From: Pirellulales bacterium
GTDB lineage: Bacteria; Planctomycetota; Planctomycetia; Pirellulales; JALHPA01
Length of the DNA: 64,000 nt
Reading direction: 5' to 3'
NCBI GenBank assembly: GCA_033762255.1
Contig: JANRLT010000020.1
Span: 1-64,000 of the forward strand
Part shown: piece by piece, positions 17,036 to 26,267 of the stretch
How the letters are laid out: each line of letters starts with the position of its first letter
How positions within the stretch are numbered: position 1 is the first letter of the stretch
Position numbers and translations under genes: made by a program
Notes under the pieces: model-generated
What the model saw: only the letters and a program-made list of their open reading frames with translations
What the model was told of the DNA's origin: nothing
Databases searched by the model: none

Positions 17036-18553
17036 TCAGGCCGCGCTGGCCCTCGCCGCCGACGCCGGTGGCTTGGACCGGGGGGTATAACCATACAATT
17101 TAAGTTTGCCGGAGAGGGTGCGCACGCCAATGCCCAGCGCCGCTGCTGTTTTGGCCCGATGCCCCTCAAATCTTTCCAGCGTTTCTTCGATCAGTTGTCG
17201 TTCCATCTCGTGCATGCTTAGCGGGGCCGCGGGAATAGCGCGGGGCGGGTCGCAACTGGATGGGGTCAAAGGCCGGGCCATACCCGCCTGCGGCACAACC
17301 GCCGCCGGAGGGTGTTCGGCCAAAGCGTGTCTGGGTTCGCGGGAGTTTTGCGGCGCGGAAATCAGCCAATCGCGTAAATCGTCTGCCCGCACGGCGTCTC
17401 CCTGGCACAGCACGGTCGCGCGGGTCATCAGGTTTTCCAGCTCGCGCACATTGCCGGGCCAGGCATGTTCGGTCAGGACCCGCAGCGCGTCCGGGGTCAA
17501 TTCGACGACGGACCGCTGCATCCGCTGGGCCGCGGCTTGTAAAAAGTGCGCGGCCAATTCGGGCACATCGGCGAGGCGCGTGCGTAGGGGAGGCAACTCC
17601 AGCGGCACGACCGCCAGCCGGTAATACAAATCTTCGCGAAAACGGCCCGCCTGGATTTCAGCCGGCAGATTGCGGTTGCTTGTCGCCAGCACTCGCACAT
17701 CCACGGTTTGAGTTTTACTCGCGCCGACCCGTTCAAAACAGCGTTCCTGCAGCACGCGCAATAACTTGGCCTGCACCGGCAATTCAATCTCGGAAATTTC
17801 ATCCAACAAAATTGTCCCCTGATCGGCCAATTCAAACCGCCCCACCCGCGGCGCATCGGCCCCGGTAAAGGCTCCCTTTTCATGGCCAAACAGTTCGCTC
17901 TCGAGCAATTGAGCGGACAGCACCGGGCAATTCAAGCTAATCAGCGGGGCCGCCGAGCGGCCGCTAAGAGAGTGAATGGCCCGCGCGACCAGTTCCTTGC
18001 CGGTGCCGCTTTCCCCGGTGATCAGGACGGTGGCCGGGGTGTCGGCGACAGCGGCGATGCGTTCGCGCAGCCGGCACATGGCCGGACTATCTCCCAGCAA
18101 CTGCGGCGCGACGGGGGTCGCCTGCGCGGCTGCCAGGGGCGCCTGGTCCCAGGACGCGCCATGCGCGAGCGCCCGCTCCACGACTTGTTCAAGCTGCGTC
18201 AGGCCAAACGGTTTTTCCAAATAATCAAAGGCCCCATGCCGCATCGCGGCCACGGCGGTCGCCACCGAAGCATGCGCGGTGACCATGATGATTTGCGCGC
18301 CATGCGGACATTGCCGCAGCGCCTGCACAAACTCTAGCCCATTCATGCCGGGCATTTGCAGGTCGGTGATGATAATGTCGTACGCCTCGTGTGACAGTTT
18401 TTCCAGGGCCACGGGCGCGCTGGCCGCGCCGGCGACATGGTAACCAACGGAGGTCAGCACGTCGGCCATCGAGTTGCGCGCGGCATCGTGGTCATCCACC
18501 ACCAAGATACGCGGCGACTGGGACGAGGGGGATTTGGCCAATAATCGACTCAT
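17036..18553 (-). CDS. Sigma-54-dependent response regulator, FlrC/FleR/NtrC type
   Basis: Activator of RpoN promoters, probably for the flagellar genes beside it. Three domains are visible in 505 residues: a receiver domain with phospho-acceptor Asp64 (IIITDLQMPGMNG); a central AAA+ domain with Walker A GESGTGKELVARAIH, the sigma-54 contact loop GAFTGA, LLDEI and the R-finger region; and a C-terminal Fis-type helix-turn-helix (HRAKTAAALGIGVRTLSGKL). Its ATG overlaps the kinase stop codon (ATGA), so the pair is translationally coupled. The gene is upstream of flgB on the same strand. Confidence 0.93.
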   Translation of the reverse strand: MSRLLAKSPSSQSPRILVVDDHDAARNSMADVLTSVGYHVAGAASAPVALEKLSHEAYDIIITDLQMPGMNGLEFVQALRQCPHGAQIIMVTAHASVATAVAAMRHGAFDYLEKPFGLTQLEQVVERALAHGASWDQAPLAAAQATPVAPQLLGDSPAMCRLRERIAAVADTPATVLITGESGTGKELVARAIHSLSGRSAAPLISLNCPVLSAQLLESELFGHEKGAFTGADAPRVGRFELADQGTILLDEISEIELPVQAKLLRVLQERCFERVGASKTQTVDVRVLATSNRNLPAEIQAGRFREDLYYRLAVVPLELPPLRTRLADVPELAAHFLQAAAQRMQRSVVELTPDALRVLTEHAWPGNVRELENLMTRATVLCQGDAVRADDLRDWLISAPQNSREPRHALAEHPPAAVVPQAGMARPLTPSSCDPPRAIPAAPLSMHEMERQLIEETLERFEGHRAKTAAALGIGVRTLSGKLKLYGYTPRSKPPASAARASAA

Positions 18554-19533
18554 GCCACTTTCTCCCGAAGGTGCGAAGGTTGCGTTCCCGGCTGGTAAGG
18601 GGGAATAGCGGTGGTGCGCGGCGCGGAATGATTCCTCAATAAAGAGGGATGCGGCAACGTGTGTGGCGCATCATCCCCCGCGTGATATTCCCCGGCGCGG
18701 GACGCCGGAAGGCAAATCGTCACCGCCGCCCCTCCTTCGGGACAATTGTGCAACAGCAACTCTCCGCGATGCGCGGTGACAATCCGTTCCACAATGGCCA
18801 ATCCCAGGCCGGTCCCGTGGGCCTTGGTGGTAAAAAACGGCTCGGTCGCGCGCCGTAGTTGCTCCGTCGTCCAGCCGGGCCCATTATCGGCGATCTCTAA
18901 TTCCCAGCCGCGACTGGTGCTGACGGCCGTCACGGTGATCTCCCCTCCCCGGGGAAGCACATCCAGCGCATTGAGGGCCAAGTTTAACAGCGCGCGGCGC
19001 AGTAAATCGGGATCGGCCCACAATAGGCGGTCCACGCCCAAGTCGCGATGACAAACGACCCGCTGGGCCGCGAACTGCGGGGCCAAGGAGTCCAGCGTCG
19101 CGTCGATCAGCGGCAACACGGCGAATTCCACCGCTTGTACTTCCCGTTCGACCGTAAAGTGAAGCAGGTCCTGCACCGTGGATTCGAGCGCGGTCAGCCC
19201 CGCTTGAATTTGTTCTAGTTGCCGCATCCCTTCGGCATCCTCGCGCAGCCTTCGTTCCAGCAGGCTGACGTATAATCGGACCGGCATCAAGGTATTGCGC
19301 ACCTCATGGGCGATATGCGCGGCCATTTGGCCCAGGTCGGCCAGCCGGTTTTTGCGGGCCAATTCGCGATTTTTTATTTCTAGTTCCGCCGTCAGGCGAT
19401 GCACTTCGCCCCGGAGTGTTTCGTGGGTTTGTTCCAGGCGCTGGGTCGCGCCTTGCCAGGCCTCCAGGATCAAACGCAAATCCTGATCCGGGGGGGACGC
19501 GCCCAGGTTTACATTGGTTTGCGGAATTGGCAT
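18550..19533 (-). CDS. Cytosolic sensor histidine kinase, FlrB/FleS type
   Basis: Partner kinase of the adjacent sigma-54 regulator. The 327 residues have no transmembrane helix. An N-terminal coiled coil (about 30-65) is followed by the HisKA helix with the H-box MAAHIAHEVRNTLMPVRLYV (phospho-His about 76) and a HATPase_c domain with N-box LNLALNALDVLP, G1 IADNGPGW and G2 GTGLGLAIVE. The lack of a membrane sensor and of an obvious PAS domain suits the FlrB/FleS kinases that monitor flagellar assembly. The N-terminal region is too short to name a signal. Confidence 0.9.
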   Translation of the reverse strand: MPIPQTNVNLGASPPDQDLRLILEAWQGATQRLEQTHETLRGEVHRLTAELEIKNRELARKNRLADLGQMAAHIAHEVRNTLMPVRLYVSLLERRLREDAEGMRQLEQIQAGLTALESTVQDLLHFTVEREVQAVEFAVLPLIDATLDSLAPQFAAQRVVCHRDLGVDRLLWADPDLLRRALLNLALNALDVLPRGGEITVTAVSTSRGWELEIADNGPGWTTEQLRRATEPFFTTKAHGTGLGLAIVERIVTAHRGELLLHNCPEGGAAVTICLPASRAGEYHAGDDAPHTLPHPSLLRNHSAPRTTAIPPYQPGTQPSHLREKVA

Positions 19534-19597
19534 GGCGGGGAGCTTTCGAAAAAAAATTATAAGATCCGTCTGATTGTGTCAAAGCTAACAATGTGTG

Positions 19598-19645
19598 TCG
19601 GGCAAATCAGCCGCCGGGCGCTGTCCATCGGTTTTTTTGCCTTTA
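19598..19645. repeat. Truncated copy of the 135-bp MITE-like repeat
   Basis: The stretch from tcgggcaaatcagccgcc through the T-run to 19645 matches the left arm and centre of the intact copy at 23074-23209. The right arm is missing and the match stops at the last codons of the FlgN-like gene. It occupies most of the 109-bp spacer between that gene and the kinase. Confidence 0.55.
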
Positions 19646-20116
19646 GCCATCCGCGCACAAATCGAGCTGCGCGGGTAGTTCACCAGCGGGGGTTTCTTGC
19701 GCGTCATACGCCTGCCGCGCGGCCAGAGTTTGCTCCAGACCCAATAATTGGGACGCCACCGAATCACGCCGGGAGATCATTTGCGTTTCGCAGTACTGCT
19801 CTTGGGCCATGATCAGCCGCAACAACTCTTCGCACCGGGTTACACTCGCCTGACACTCTTCCTGTTCGGTCGCGGAATTCCACACCCGCTGGGCGGGGTC
19901 TTGCCGTTGCCATTCGGCCAAATCCCGCTGCAAACTTCCCAGTCCACCCAACAACCGCTGCTTCACACCCAGCAATTTGAACAATTCCGTAAAATCCTCG
20001 TTCTGGACCAGTTCCATCTGCCGCTGGCCCAATTCCCAAAGCCGCTCCAAGAGCGCAACCTTCAGCCGCAAAAGTTCGGCAGCGGCGACGGGGATGGTAT
20101 GGGGGGTGGGCATCAT
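19643..20116 (-). CDS. FlgN-like coiled-coil protein, putative flagellar export chaperone
   Basis: A 157-residue, all-helical soluble protein with Leu/Gln/Glu heptads (LKVALLERLWELGQRQMELV; KQRLLGGLGSLQRDLAEWQR). Size, composition and location beside flagellar regulatory and rod genes fit the FlgN/FliT class of chaperones for hook-junction proteins, but these diverge too much to be sure by eye. It lies 40 bp downstream of the TPR gene and upstream of the kinase. It could equally be an unrelated coiled-coil protein. Confidence 0.5.
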   Translation of the reverse strand: MMPTPHTIPVAAAELLRLKVALLERLWELGQRQMELVQNEDFTELFKLLGVKQRLLGGLGSLQRDLAEWQRQDPAQRVWNSATEQEECQASVTRCEELLRLIMAQEQYCETQMISRRDSVASQLLGLEQTLAARQAYDAQETPAGELPAQLDLCADG

Positions 20117-20156
20117 GAATCACTGATTAAAATCGCGAAAATTGCACGGTCGAGGG

Positions 20157-22907
20157 TTATAACTGGATCATCCACTGAATGATGCGGGACCATTCTTCCC
20201 GTGTATGATTTGACGTGCTTAAAAACTCCTGATCGCTTTTGTCGATTCGCGATAGCACGACCCGCGCTTGCTCCAAGGTCAGGCGGGCTTCGTCCTTGCG
20301 TCCCAGTTTTCGTTGGGATTGGGCCAGTTGCAAAAACGCCTCCAAAACTTCTGGCTCTCCCTGATACCGATTTATCAGCCCCGTGTAAATGCTGATTGCC
20401 TCTTCATCCCGGTCCATTTCGGCCAGGGACGAACCTAGCGAGTAATAGCAATTCCTCAAGAGAGAGTGTTCCAATTCGTTTAAGGGAAGGTCTTCGCGGC
20501 GGTTTGCCAGAATTTCTTGGATTTGCTGATATTGCTCCATGGCCGCCAGCAGCAGCCGCCGAAGTTCCTTGGTGTATTCATCGCGGGCGGTGCGAATCGT
20601 GACCGACTTGAGCCGCTCCCGCGGGTAAGCCGCCAGCGCCCGGTAGGATTCGGCGATAATATAACGGGTGGTGATAATTTGGTGGGAATCGGGGTAACGC
20701 TCGACCGCTTCCCCCAGTCGGCGGATCGCTTCGCGATAGCGTTCCTGGGCTTGCAATTGCTCCGGCGCAAGCGTGCCGGCGGCCAGATTGGCTTTGGCGC
20801 CGCGGGATTCGAGCTTTTGGGCTTCTTCAAACAAAAGCGAACCCAGGGCAAACAGCGCGTCGCGCCATTCAATGCTAGCGGGCGTGAGCTGCGTGCTTTC
20901 CAGATTGGCCAGGTACAGCCTTTTGGCGTTTTCCAGGTCTCCCTGATTTTGAAATGCCTGCGCGGTTAGCAGCCGCGCGCGGTAGCTGGCGGCGTCGCGG
21001 GGAAAACTGTTGATACATTCCTGCAAGGTCGTGAGCGCTTGCTTGGGCTGACCGATTTGGATTTGACACTCCCCCAGGTTAAGCAGCGCCAAGGGGCGGC
21101 GGTCGCGCAGTTCATAGCGCAGGTAGTCCGTGAACATCTCCGCCGCGGCGGCATATTCCTGGCCCAACAGCAGATATTCCCCCGCCCGCCAGACTTCATT
21201 GTTATAGCGGGGTGAATCAAACCGCAGGCGGGCTAGTTCGGCATAGGCCTGGCCCGCCAAAAGAAATTCCGCCCGGGCGAGGAGCATGGTTTTATCCGCC
21301 TGGGGGGCGATTTGCGATTGGGATTCCGCCTCCAACTGCCGACCGCGCGACACGTGCGCGCTGGCGGTCATCTCCAGGCTTAGCTCGGGATTAAATATTT
21401 GGCGAAAGCTGGCGGCCAGGCGGGCGGCGGCGGCGAATTCCTGGTTATCGACCAGCGCGCGGTAAGCTCCCAGGAGCTGCGTCTGCAACTCTGACAGTGG
21501 CAATAGCGGGTTGTCGTATTCGGCCGCCGCTCCCGCCTGCTGAATGCATTCGATCAATGTGGGAATAATATCTCCGTGCAGATTGAGCCGTTCACAAAGC
21601 ATGGCCTCGGCCAGGCAGGCCGAAATCCCCTCGGGCGTCTGCGGAAATTGCGTCCGCGTCCGCTGAAATGTTTCCCAAGCTTTTTTATCCTCCCCCAGCT
21701 CGCGGTGGCAAACCGCCATCAGGTAGTAGGCCCGGCGGGCGATCGCCTCCCGTCCCTGGCCCAGCGCCAGTGCCTCGCGCAAATGGTCCAGGCTCTCTTG
21801 GATTAACTGGGCGGCCTCCGCGCGCTGTTCTGCGGTGGGAGAATCCGTGGCCGCGACTCGTTCCCTGGCTGTGCGCAGGCCCAATTCCGCCTGCAATAAC
21901 AACCCATCCAGGGCGGCCTCGCTATCGCTGCGGATTTCCCGCAGTGCGTCGCGGCAATCGTCATTGGCGCGTTGTTCAAAAAAAATCCTCGCCCGGGCGA
22001 GCAAGGCTTGCTGCCGCTCGGTAATGGGTAAATCCGGCAGGGCCAGCAAACGGGAGTTATAGTCGAGCGCCTGCCGCAGGTCGGGGCTGGGCTGCTGAAA
22101 AAACGCCTCGGTTGCCAGCTTGAGCAGCGTTATCGCGGAGGCGGGATTTTGCGACAGCGCGCTGGAGATGTAGGGGCGCGCGGCGGCTCCTTGGCCGGAA
22201 ACAACCAAGGCTTCGCACAACAGCGCCAGCCCCTGCGCCTCACGCCCCGACGGCCAGCCGCGGGTGCGCGCTTGTTGCAAATATTTCGCCGCCTGGCGGG
22301 CATGGCGGACTTGATCCGCCTCCCACATCCGCCGGGAAATATCCACTAGGATCGCCCCCCGCACAAAATCCGGCGCGCCTTGTTCGGCGGCGGTTAGCGT
22401 TCCCCCCGCCTCCGCCCGGGCCAACAAGTCCTCCGCCTGGCGGGTCAAGCCGCGATCCAAGGCGTCCAATACCACCGAGAGGGGAACGCGCGGCGGGGGT
22501 GTCGGTAACAGCGGGTTAAGCCGGTGGTAAGAGACATACCAGGTCAACGGGATCAGGGTGAGCGAACTGACCAGGGACACCACCACAATCATACGTTGTT
22601 GCGAATTTAATCCGGGGAGCGCCGCCAGATGAATCAAACCCCGGCAGGTCCGCCACAATAATCGTCCCGTGCCGCGCGTCAGCCCCGCCAAGCGTCCCAG
22701 CCAACCGGGGGGACGCGGCGGGATAGCGGCGAGCGTGGCGACGGCCGGCGCGGGTTCCGCCGGCGCATCCAGCCCGGCCAGCGCGCCGCTTAGCTCATCA
22801 ATCCGCGCCAGCGGATCAAGCTCGGCGGGGGTTGTTGCAGACGGTCCAGAAGACGCTGAACCCGCGGCGGGAGTGTTTTCGGCGGTATCGGGAACGACCG
22901 ATGACAT
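20157..22907 (-). CDS. TPR-repeat membrane protein
   Basis: A 916-residue protein with an Ala/Pro-rich cytoplasmic N-terminus, one transmembrane helix around IVVVSLVSSLTLIPLTWYVS, and then a long array of tetratricopeptide-like helical repeats to the C-terminus (for example LLNLGECQIQIGQPKQALTT and AFLQLAQSQRKLGRKDEARL). The repeats would lie outside the cytoplasmic membrane and serve as a protein-binding scaffold. No catalytic motif was seen. It is the first gene of the minus-strand run leading into the flagellar regulators, but a flagellar role is only suggested by position. ATG at 22907 (MSSVVPD) is preferred over an in-frame start at 22946. Confidence 0.75.
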   Translation of the reverse strand: MSSVVPDTAENTPAAGSASSGPSATTPAELDPLARIDELSGALAGLDAPAEPAPAVATLAAIPPRPPGWLGRLAGLTRGTGRLLWRTCRGLIHLAALPGLNSQQRMIVVVSLVSSLTLIPLTWYVSYHRLNPLLPTPPPRVPLSVVLDALDRGLTRQAEDLLARAEAGGTLTAAEQGAPDFVRGAILVDISRRMWEADQVRHARQAAKYLQQARTRGWPSGREAQGLALLCEALVVSGQGAAARPYISSALSQNPASAITLLKLATEAFFQQPSPDLRQALDYNSRLLALPDLPITERQQALLARARIFFEQRANDDCRDALREIRSDSEAALDGLLLQAELGLRTARERVAATDSPTAEQRAEAAQLIQESLDHLREALALGQGREAIARRAYYLMAVCHRELGEDKKAWETFQRTRTQFPQTPEGISACLAEAMLCERLNLHGDIIPTLIECIQQAGAAAEYDNPLLPLSELQTQLLGAYRALVDNQEFAAAARLAASFRQIFNPELSLEMTASAHVSRGRQLEAESQSQIAPQADKTMLLARAEFLLAGQAYAELARLRFDSPRYNNEVWRAGEYLLLGQEYAAAAEMFTDYLRYELRDRRPLALLNLGECQIQIGQPKQALTTLQECINSFPRDAASYRARLLTAQAFQNQGDLENAKRLYLANLESTQLTPASIEWRDALFALGSLLFEEAQKLESRGAKANLAAGTLAPEQLQAQERYREAIRRLGEAVERYPDSHQIITTRYIIAESYRALAAYPRERLKSVTIRTARDEYTKELRRLLLAAMEQYQQIQEILANRREDLPLNELEHSLLRNCYYSLGSSLAEMDRDEEAISIYTGLINRYQGEPEVLEAFLQLAQSQRKLGRKDEARLTLEQARVVLSRIDKSDQEFLSTSNHTREEWSRIIQWMIQL

Positions 22908-23073
22908 GCGACCCAATCGGAAAAAGCATCCGGCGGCGAATGTCAAATCAATTCAGCGGACGCCGCGCGAAATATGGCGGCGTAATCATGCCCGGACCCG
23001 CGGCGCGGGTCAAGAGTGGCTGCCCCCGGAATAAAACCGGGCTAATTACAAAAAGCACAATGCGCGCGGCGGA

Positions 23074-23209
23074 CTAGTGCTGTGTCAACGTTAAAGATTC
23101 GAGTCAGGCAAATCAGCCGCTGGGCGCTAGCCCACGCTTTTTGCCGCACTAACCGTGGGCTAGCGCTCTACGGCTCATCCGAAAAACGAAATCGTTGACA
23201 GAGCGCTAG
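23074..23209. repeat. MITE-like palindromic element, copy A (intact)
   Basis: A 136-bp element with terminal inverted repeats ctagtgctgtgtcaacg and its near complement cgttgacagagcgctag, bounded by CTAG on both sides. The interior forms a long hairpin from gggcgctagcccacg to cgtgggctagcgct around a T-run loop. No coding capacity. A second full copy lies in the opposite orientation at 33598-33731. CTAG or TA could be the duplicated target. The element end supplies the stop codon of the adjacent hydrolase-like gene. Confidence 0.75.
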
Positions 23210-24045
23210 GATGTTAATTCCGTGGGGGCCCAAGCCTGCGCGGCCGATACGGAACGGCGCGGTTGGTTGATTTGCTCCATCAACCAGCGATCCATGTCTG
23301 CTAGCATCAGGTCGGTCAAGCCATCCTCGCCCGGATATTGGCGCAGCATCATGTTTAAGCCTGCGGCATGAAACAGCCGGAGTTGCTCGCAGACTTGGTG
23401 TTCGGGATAAAGCTGGCTCTCTTTGCAGGTGGTGATAAACAGGGGTAGTTCGCGGGCCTCGTGCAGTTTGGCCAAGGGAGCCGCCGAATCGGGAAACGCC
23501 CCCCCCAGGGACAATCCCCCCGCAAACAGCCGCGGCTGCCGCAACGCCAGCCGCAACGCCATCGTCCCGCCGGACTCCAGCCCCGCCACAAAAATCCGCC
23601 GCCGGGAGATATGAAATTTTTGCGCGGCCAGCTCTAAACAACGCAGCACCCGCTGCTCCGCCTGCTCCACGCCACGGGGCGAATGATCCCAGGTAAATCC
23701 CCCAACGCCCAGGGGCGCATGCGGGTGGTTATCCGGGGCGGTGCCGCGCGGGCCCACGGCGACATAATTTCGCAGACTGATGTGGGGCATCACTTGGCGA
23801 AGTTGCTGCTCTTGATCTTGGGGACCATGCAACCAGATTAACAGGGGATAGGCATAATTGCGTTCATAATGCAGCGGAGCAAATAAGGCAAAATGCAGCG
23901 GTTCCCGCGCGGAATCACCGGACTGGCGGTCCGCGTCCCCTATTTCAATCGCCCGAAGGTCGTGTGCCTGGGTGTTACAGGCGTCAACGTCGGAATCGGT
24001 TAAACCCGCCAGGGTGCGAAGTGAACCAGGATGGCGATGAAGCAT
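23206..24045 (-). CDS. Alpha/beta hydrolase-fold protein, probably catalytically inactive
   Basis: A 279-residue protein resembling the phospholipase/carboxylesterase branch of the alpha/beta hydrolases: YPLLIWLHGPQDQEQQLRQV, NYVAVGPRGT, RIFVAGLESGGTMALRLALR. In active relatives the elbow reads GFSQGG; here it is GLESGG, so the nucleophile Ser is Glu156. The usual catalytic Asp region (here TTCKESQLYP) and His region (here YPGEDGLTDLML) also lack the expected residues. No signal peptide. The stop codon TAG at 23206-23208 lies in the terminal repeat of MITE-like copy A. It may act as a binding protein, or the enzymatic residues may be placed differently. Confidence 0.75.
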   Translation of the reverse strand: MLHRHPGSLRTLAGLTDSDVDACNTQAHDLRAIEIGDADRQSGDSAREPLHFALFAPLHYERNYAYPLLIWLHGPQDQEQQLRQVMPHISLRNYVAVGPRGTAPDNHPHAPLGVGGFTWDHSPRGVEQAEQRVLRCLELAAQKFHISRRRIFVAGLESGGTMALRLALRQPRLFAGGLSLGGAFPDSAAPLAKLHEARELPLFITTCKESQLYPEHQVCEQLRLFHAAGLNMMLRQYPGEDGLTDLMLADMDRWLMEQINQPRRSVSAAQAWAPTELTS

Positions 24046-24724
24046 GGGTACGATTTGTAAAGAGAAAGCGATTAACGGTAATCGCCGAAATGGATGGGAT
24101 GATAAGACTCACTCTGACGCGACCGCAACAGTCAGCGAATTTTTAATCCACGGTGCTGTCATTAAACCCTTTCCGCGGGCAAGAGTTTCTCACAAAAATC
24201 GCCATTGAACCGGGGCAGCCCCGGGAGCAACAAACCGGCGAACAAACCAGCCCTCAACAATCGCTGACCAGACGCGGTAACTGTCGTGGCGGAAATATAA
24301 CTGTCGTGAAAAAACGGAACTGTCGTGACACAAACAAAACTGTGGTGATAAGGTGGGAACGGTCCTCGCCAAGCTTCTGCAATTGCAAGTAGAACATCCC
24401 TGTTGTCGTGGACTGTACTGGAATGTCAGGACAATTGTCAATCGCAAACATTACGCATGGCATCCCATGATAGTTTGCTACGAACCAAAATTAATTGCTA
24501 GCATCGCAGAGGCATAAGAATAACTCATCCGTCAAACACAAAAATTGAATGGATGCTGCGGTTTGCTAGCGAAACCATGCGCTGCCTGCTCCGCGCCTTT
24601 AACCAGATTTGGCAAAAAACAAAGCAGAATGCGCGACCGCGATGACTAGCACCACGAGCAGCAAACAATGGCAAGTTACATCCACGCGACCCGTCGCAAG
24701 CCCACAATCTAACCGGTAAGCTTG
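24046..24724. other. Gene-free 680-bp spacer with AT-rich decay
   Basis: No convincing coding sequence lies between the hydrolase-like gene and malate dehydrogenase. The only structure is the direct-repeat array at 24279-24347, an isolated further ttgtcgtgg at 24403, and the palindrome GACAATTGTC at 24430-24439. Base composition is lower in GC than the surrounding genes. Confidence 0.6.
24279..24347. repeat. Four direct repeats of AACTGTCGTG at 19-20 bp spacing
   Basis: The decamer AACTGTCGTG begins at 24279, 24299 and 24318, and as AACTGTGGTG at 24338, so the spacing is 20, 19 and 20 bp, about two helical turns. A third-unit extension reads TGTCGTGACA. Regular arrays of TGTCGTGACA-like sites are characteristic of TnsB/TniA binding sites at the ends of Tn7- and Tn5053-related transposons; iterons or a regulator array are alternatives. 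No transposase or replication gene lies nearby. Confidence 0.6.
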
Positions 24725-25720
<996 letters not shown>

Positions 25721-25965
25721 TTACCAAACAGTTCCACCGCGCCGGGCTTTGAACAACTGCAAACTACCCCACAAAATTTCCTTTGAACAGGGGTAAAAAA
25801 AGAATTCTCCGGTTGAAGCGAGAAACCACTTGACAAGTACCAGGACGCTATTACACAACCCTGATTAAGACGAGCAAGCCGTTCCAGGGGATTCTTAGAA
25901 AAGAGCGAAATTTTATCAAGAGTAAACGCAGTGAACGATGGTTCGATGTTAGAAGAAACACGCGG

Positions 25966-26252
25966 CATTCAACCTACTTTGTTTCCTTTGTTAATTTTTA
26001 TTCACAGTAACATGCGACGCGACGTTTGTTCACACAGTCCGTTTTTTGTGTCTCCGCTAGCTCCGTTTCTTCCTATTCAAAATGTCTTACAGGATTGTTT
26101 TATACAGGAGGAAGCAGAGGCAGCGGAAAATACATGGATGCTTACAAAGAGGAACCGTAGCGAATGAATCGCTTGATGTCAAAAGAGATACGCGGTGCCC
26201 AACTTTCGTTGTTAACTTTGTGCATTAATATTCGCATTTTAAGTATTTCACG
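25966..26252. repeat. Intergenic Ttt/Agg-biased repeat region, copy 1
   Basis: The 590-bp space between mdh and the next gene has no plausible gene. It contains text such as tttgtttcctttgttaat, tccgctagctccgtttcttc and acaggaggaagcagaggcag, which recurs in two other spacers (37229-37405 and 38083-38236). The element reads as a pyrimidine-rich arm followed by its purine-rich near complement, so it can fold back on itself. Confidence 0.45.
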
Positions 26253-26267
26253 TGCGAATAGCCCGGG

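Noticed and set aside
22984-22999. GG-N10-GC doublets upstream of the TPR gene
   Set aside because: Only the doublets match; the flanking TGGCAC and TTGC elements are absent.
23168-23641. Minus-strand open frame overlapping the hydrolase-like gene and the MITE
   Set aside because: It is an alternate frame of the hydrolase-like gene with no domain and runs through the repeat hairpin.
24279-24347. Possible CRISPR array
   Set aside because: Repeats are about ten bases with ten-base gaps, far too short for repeat-spacer units, and no cas gene is present.
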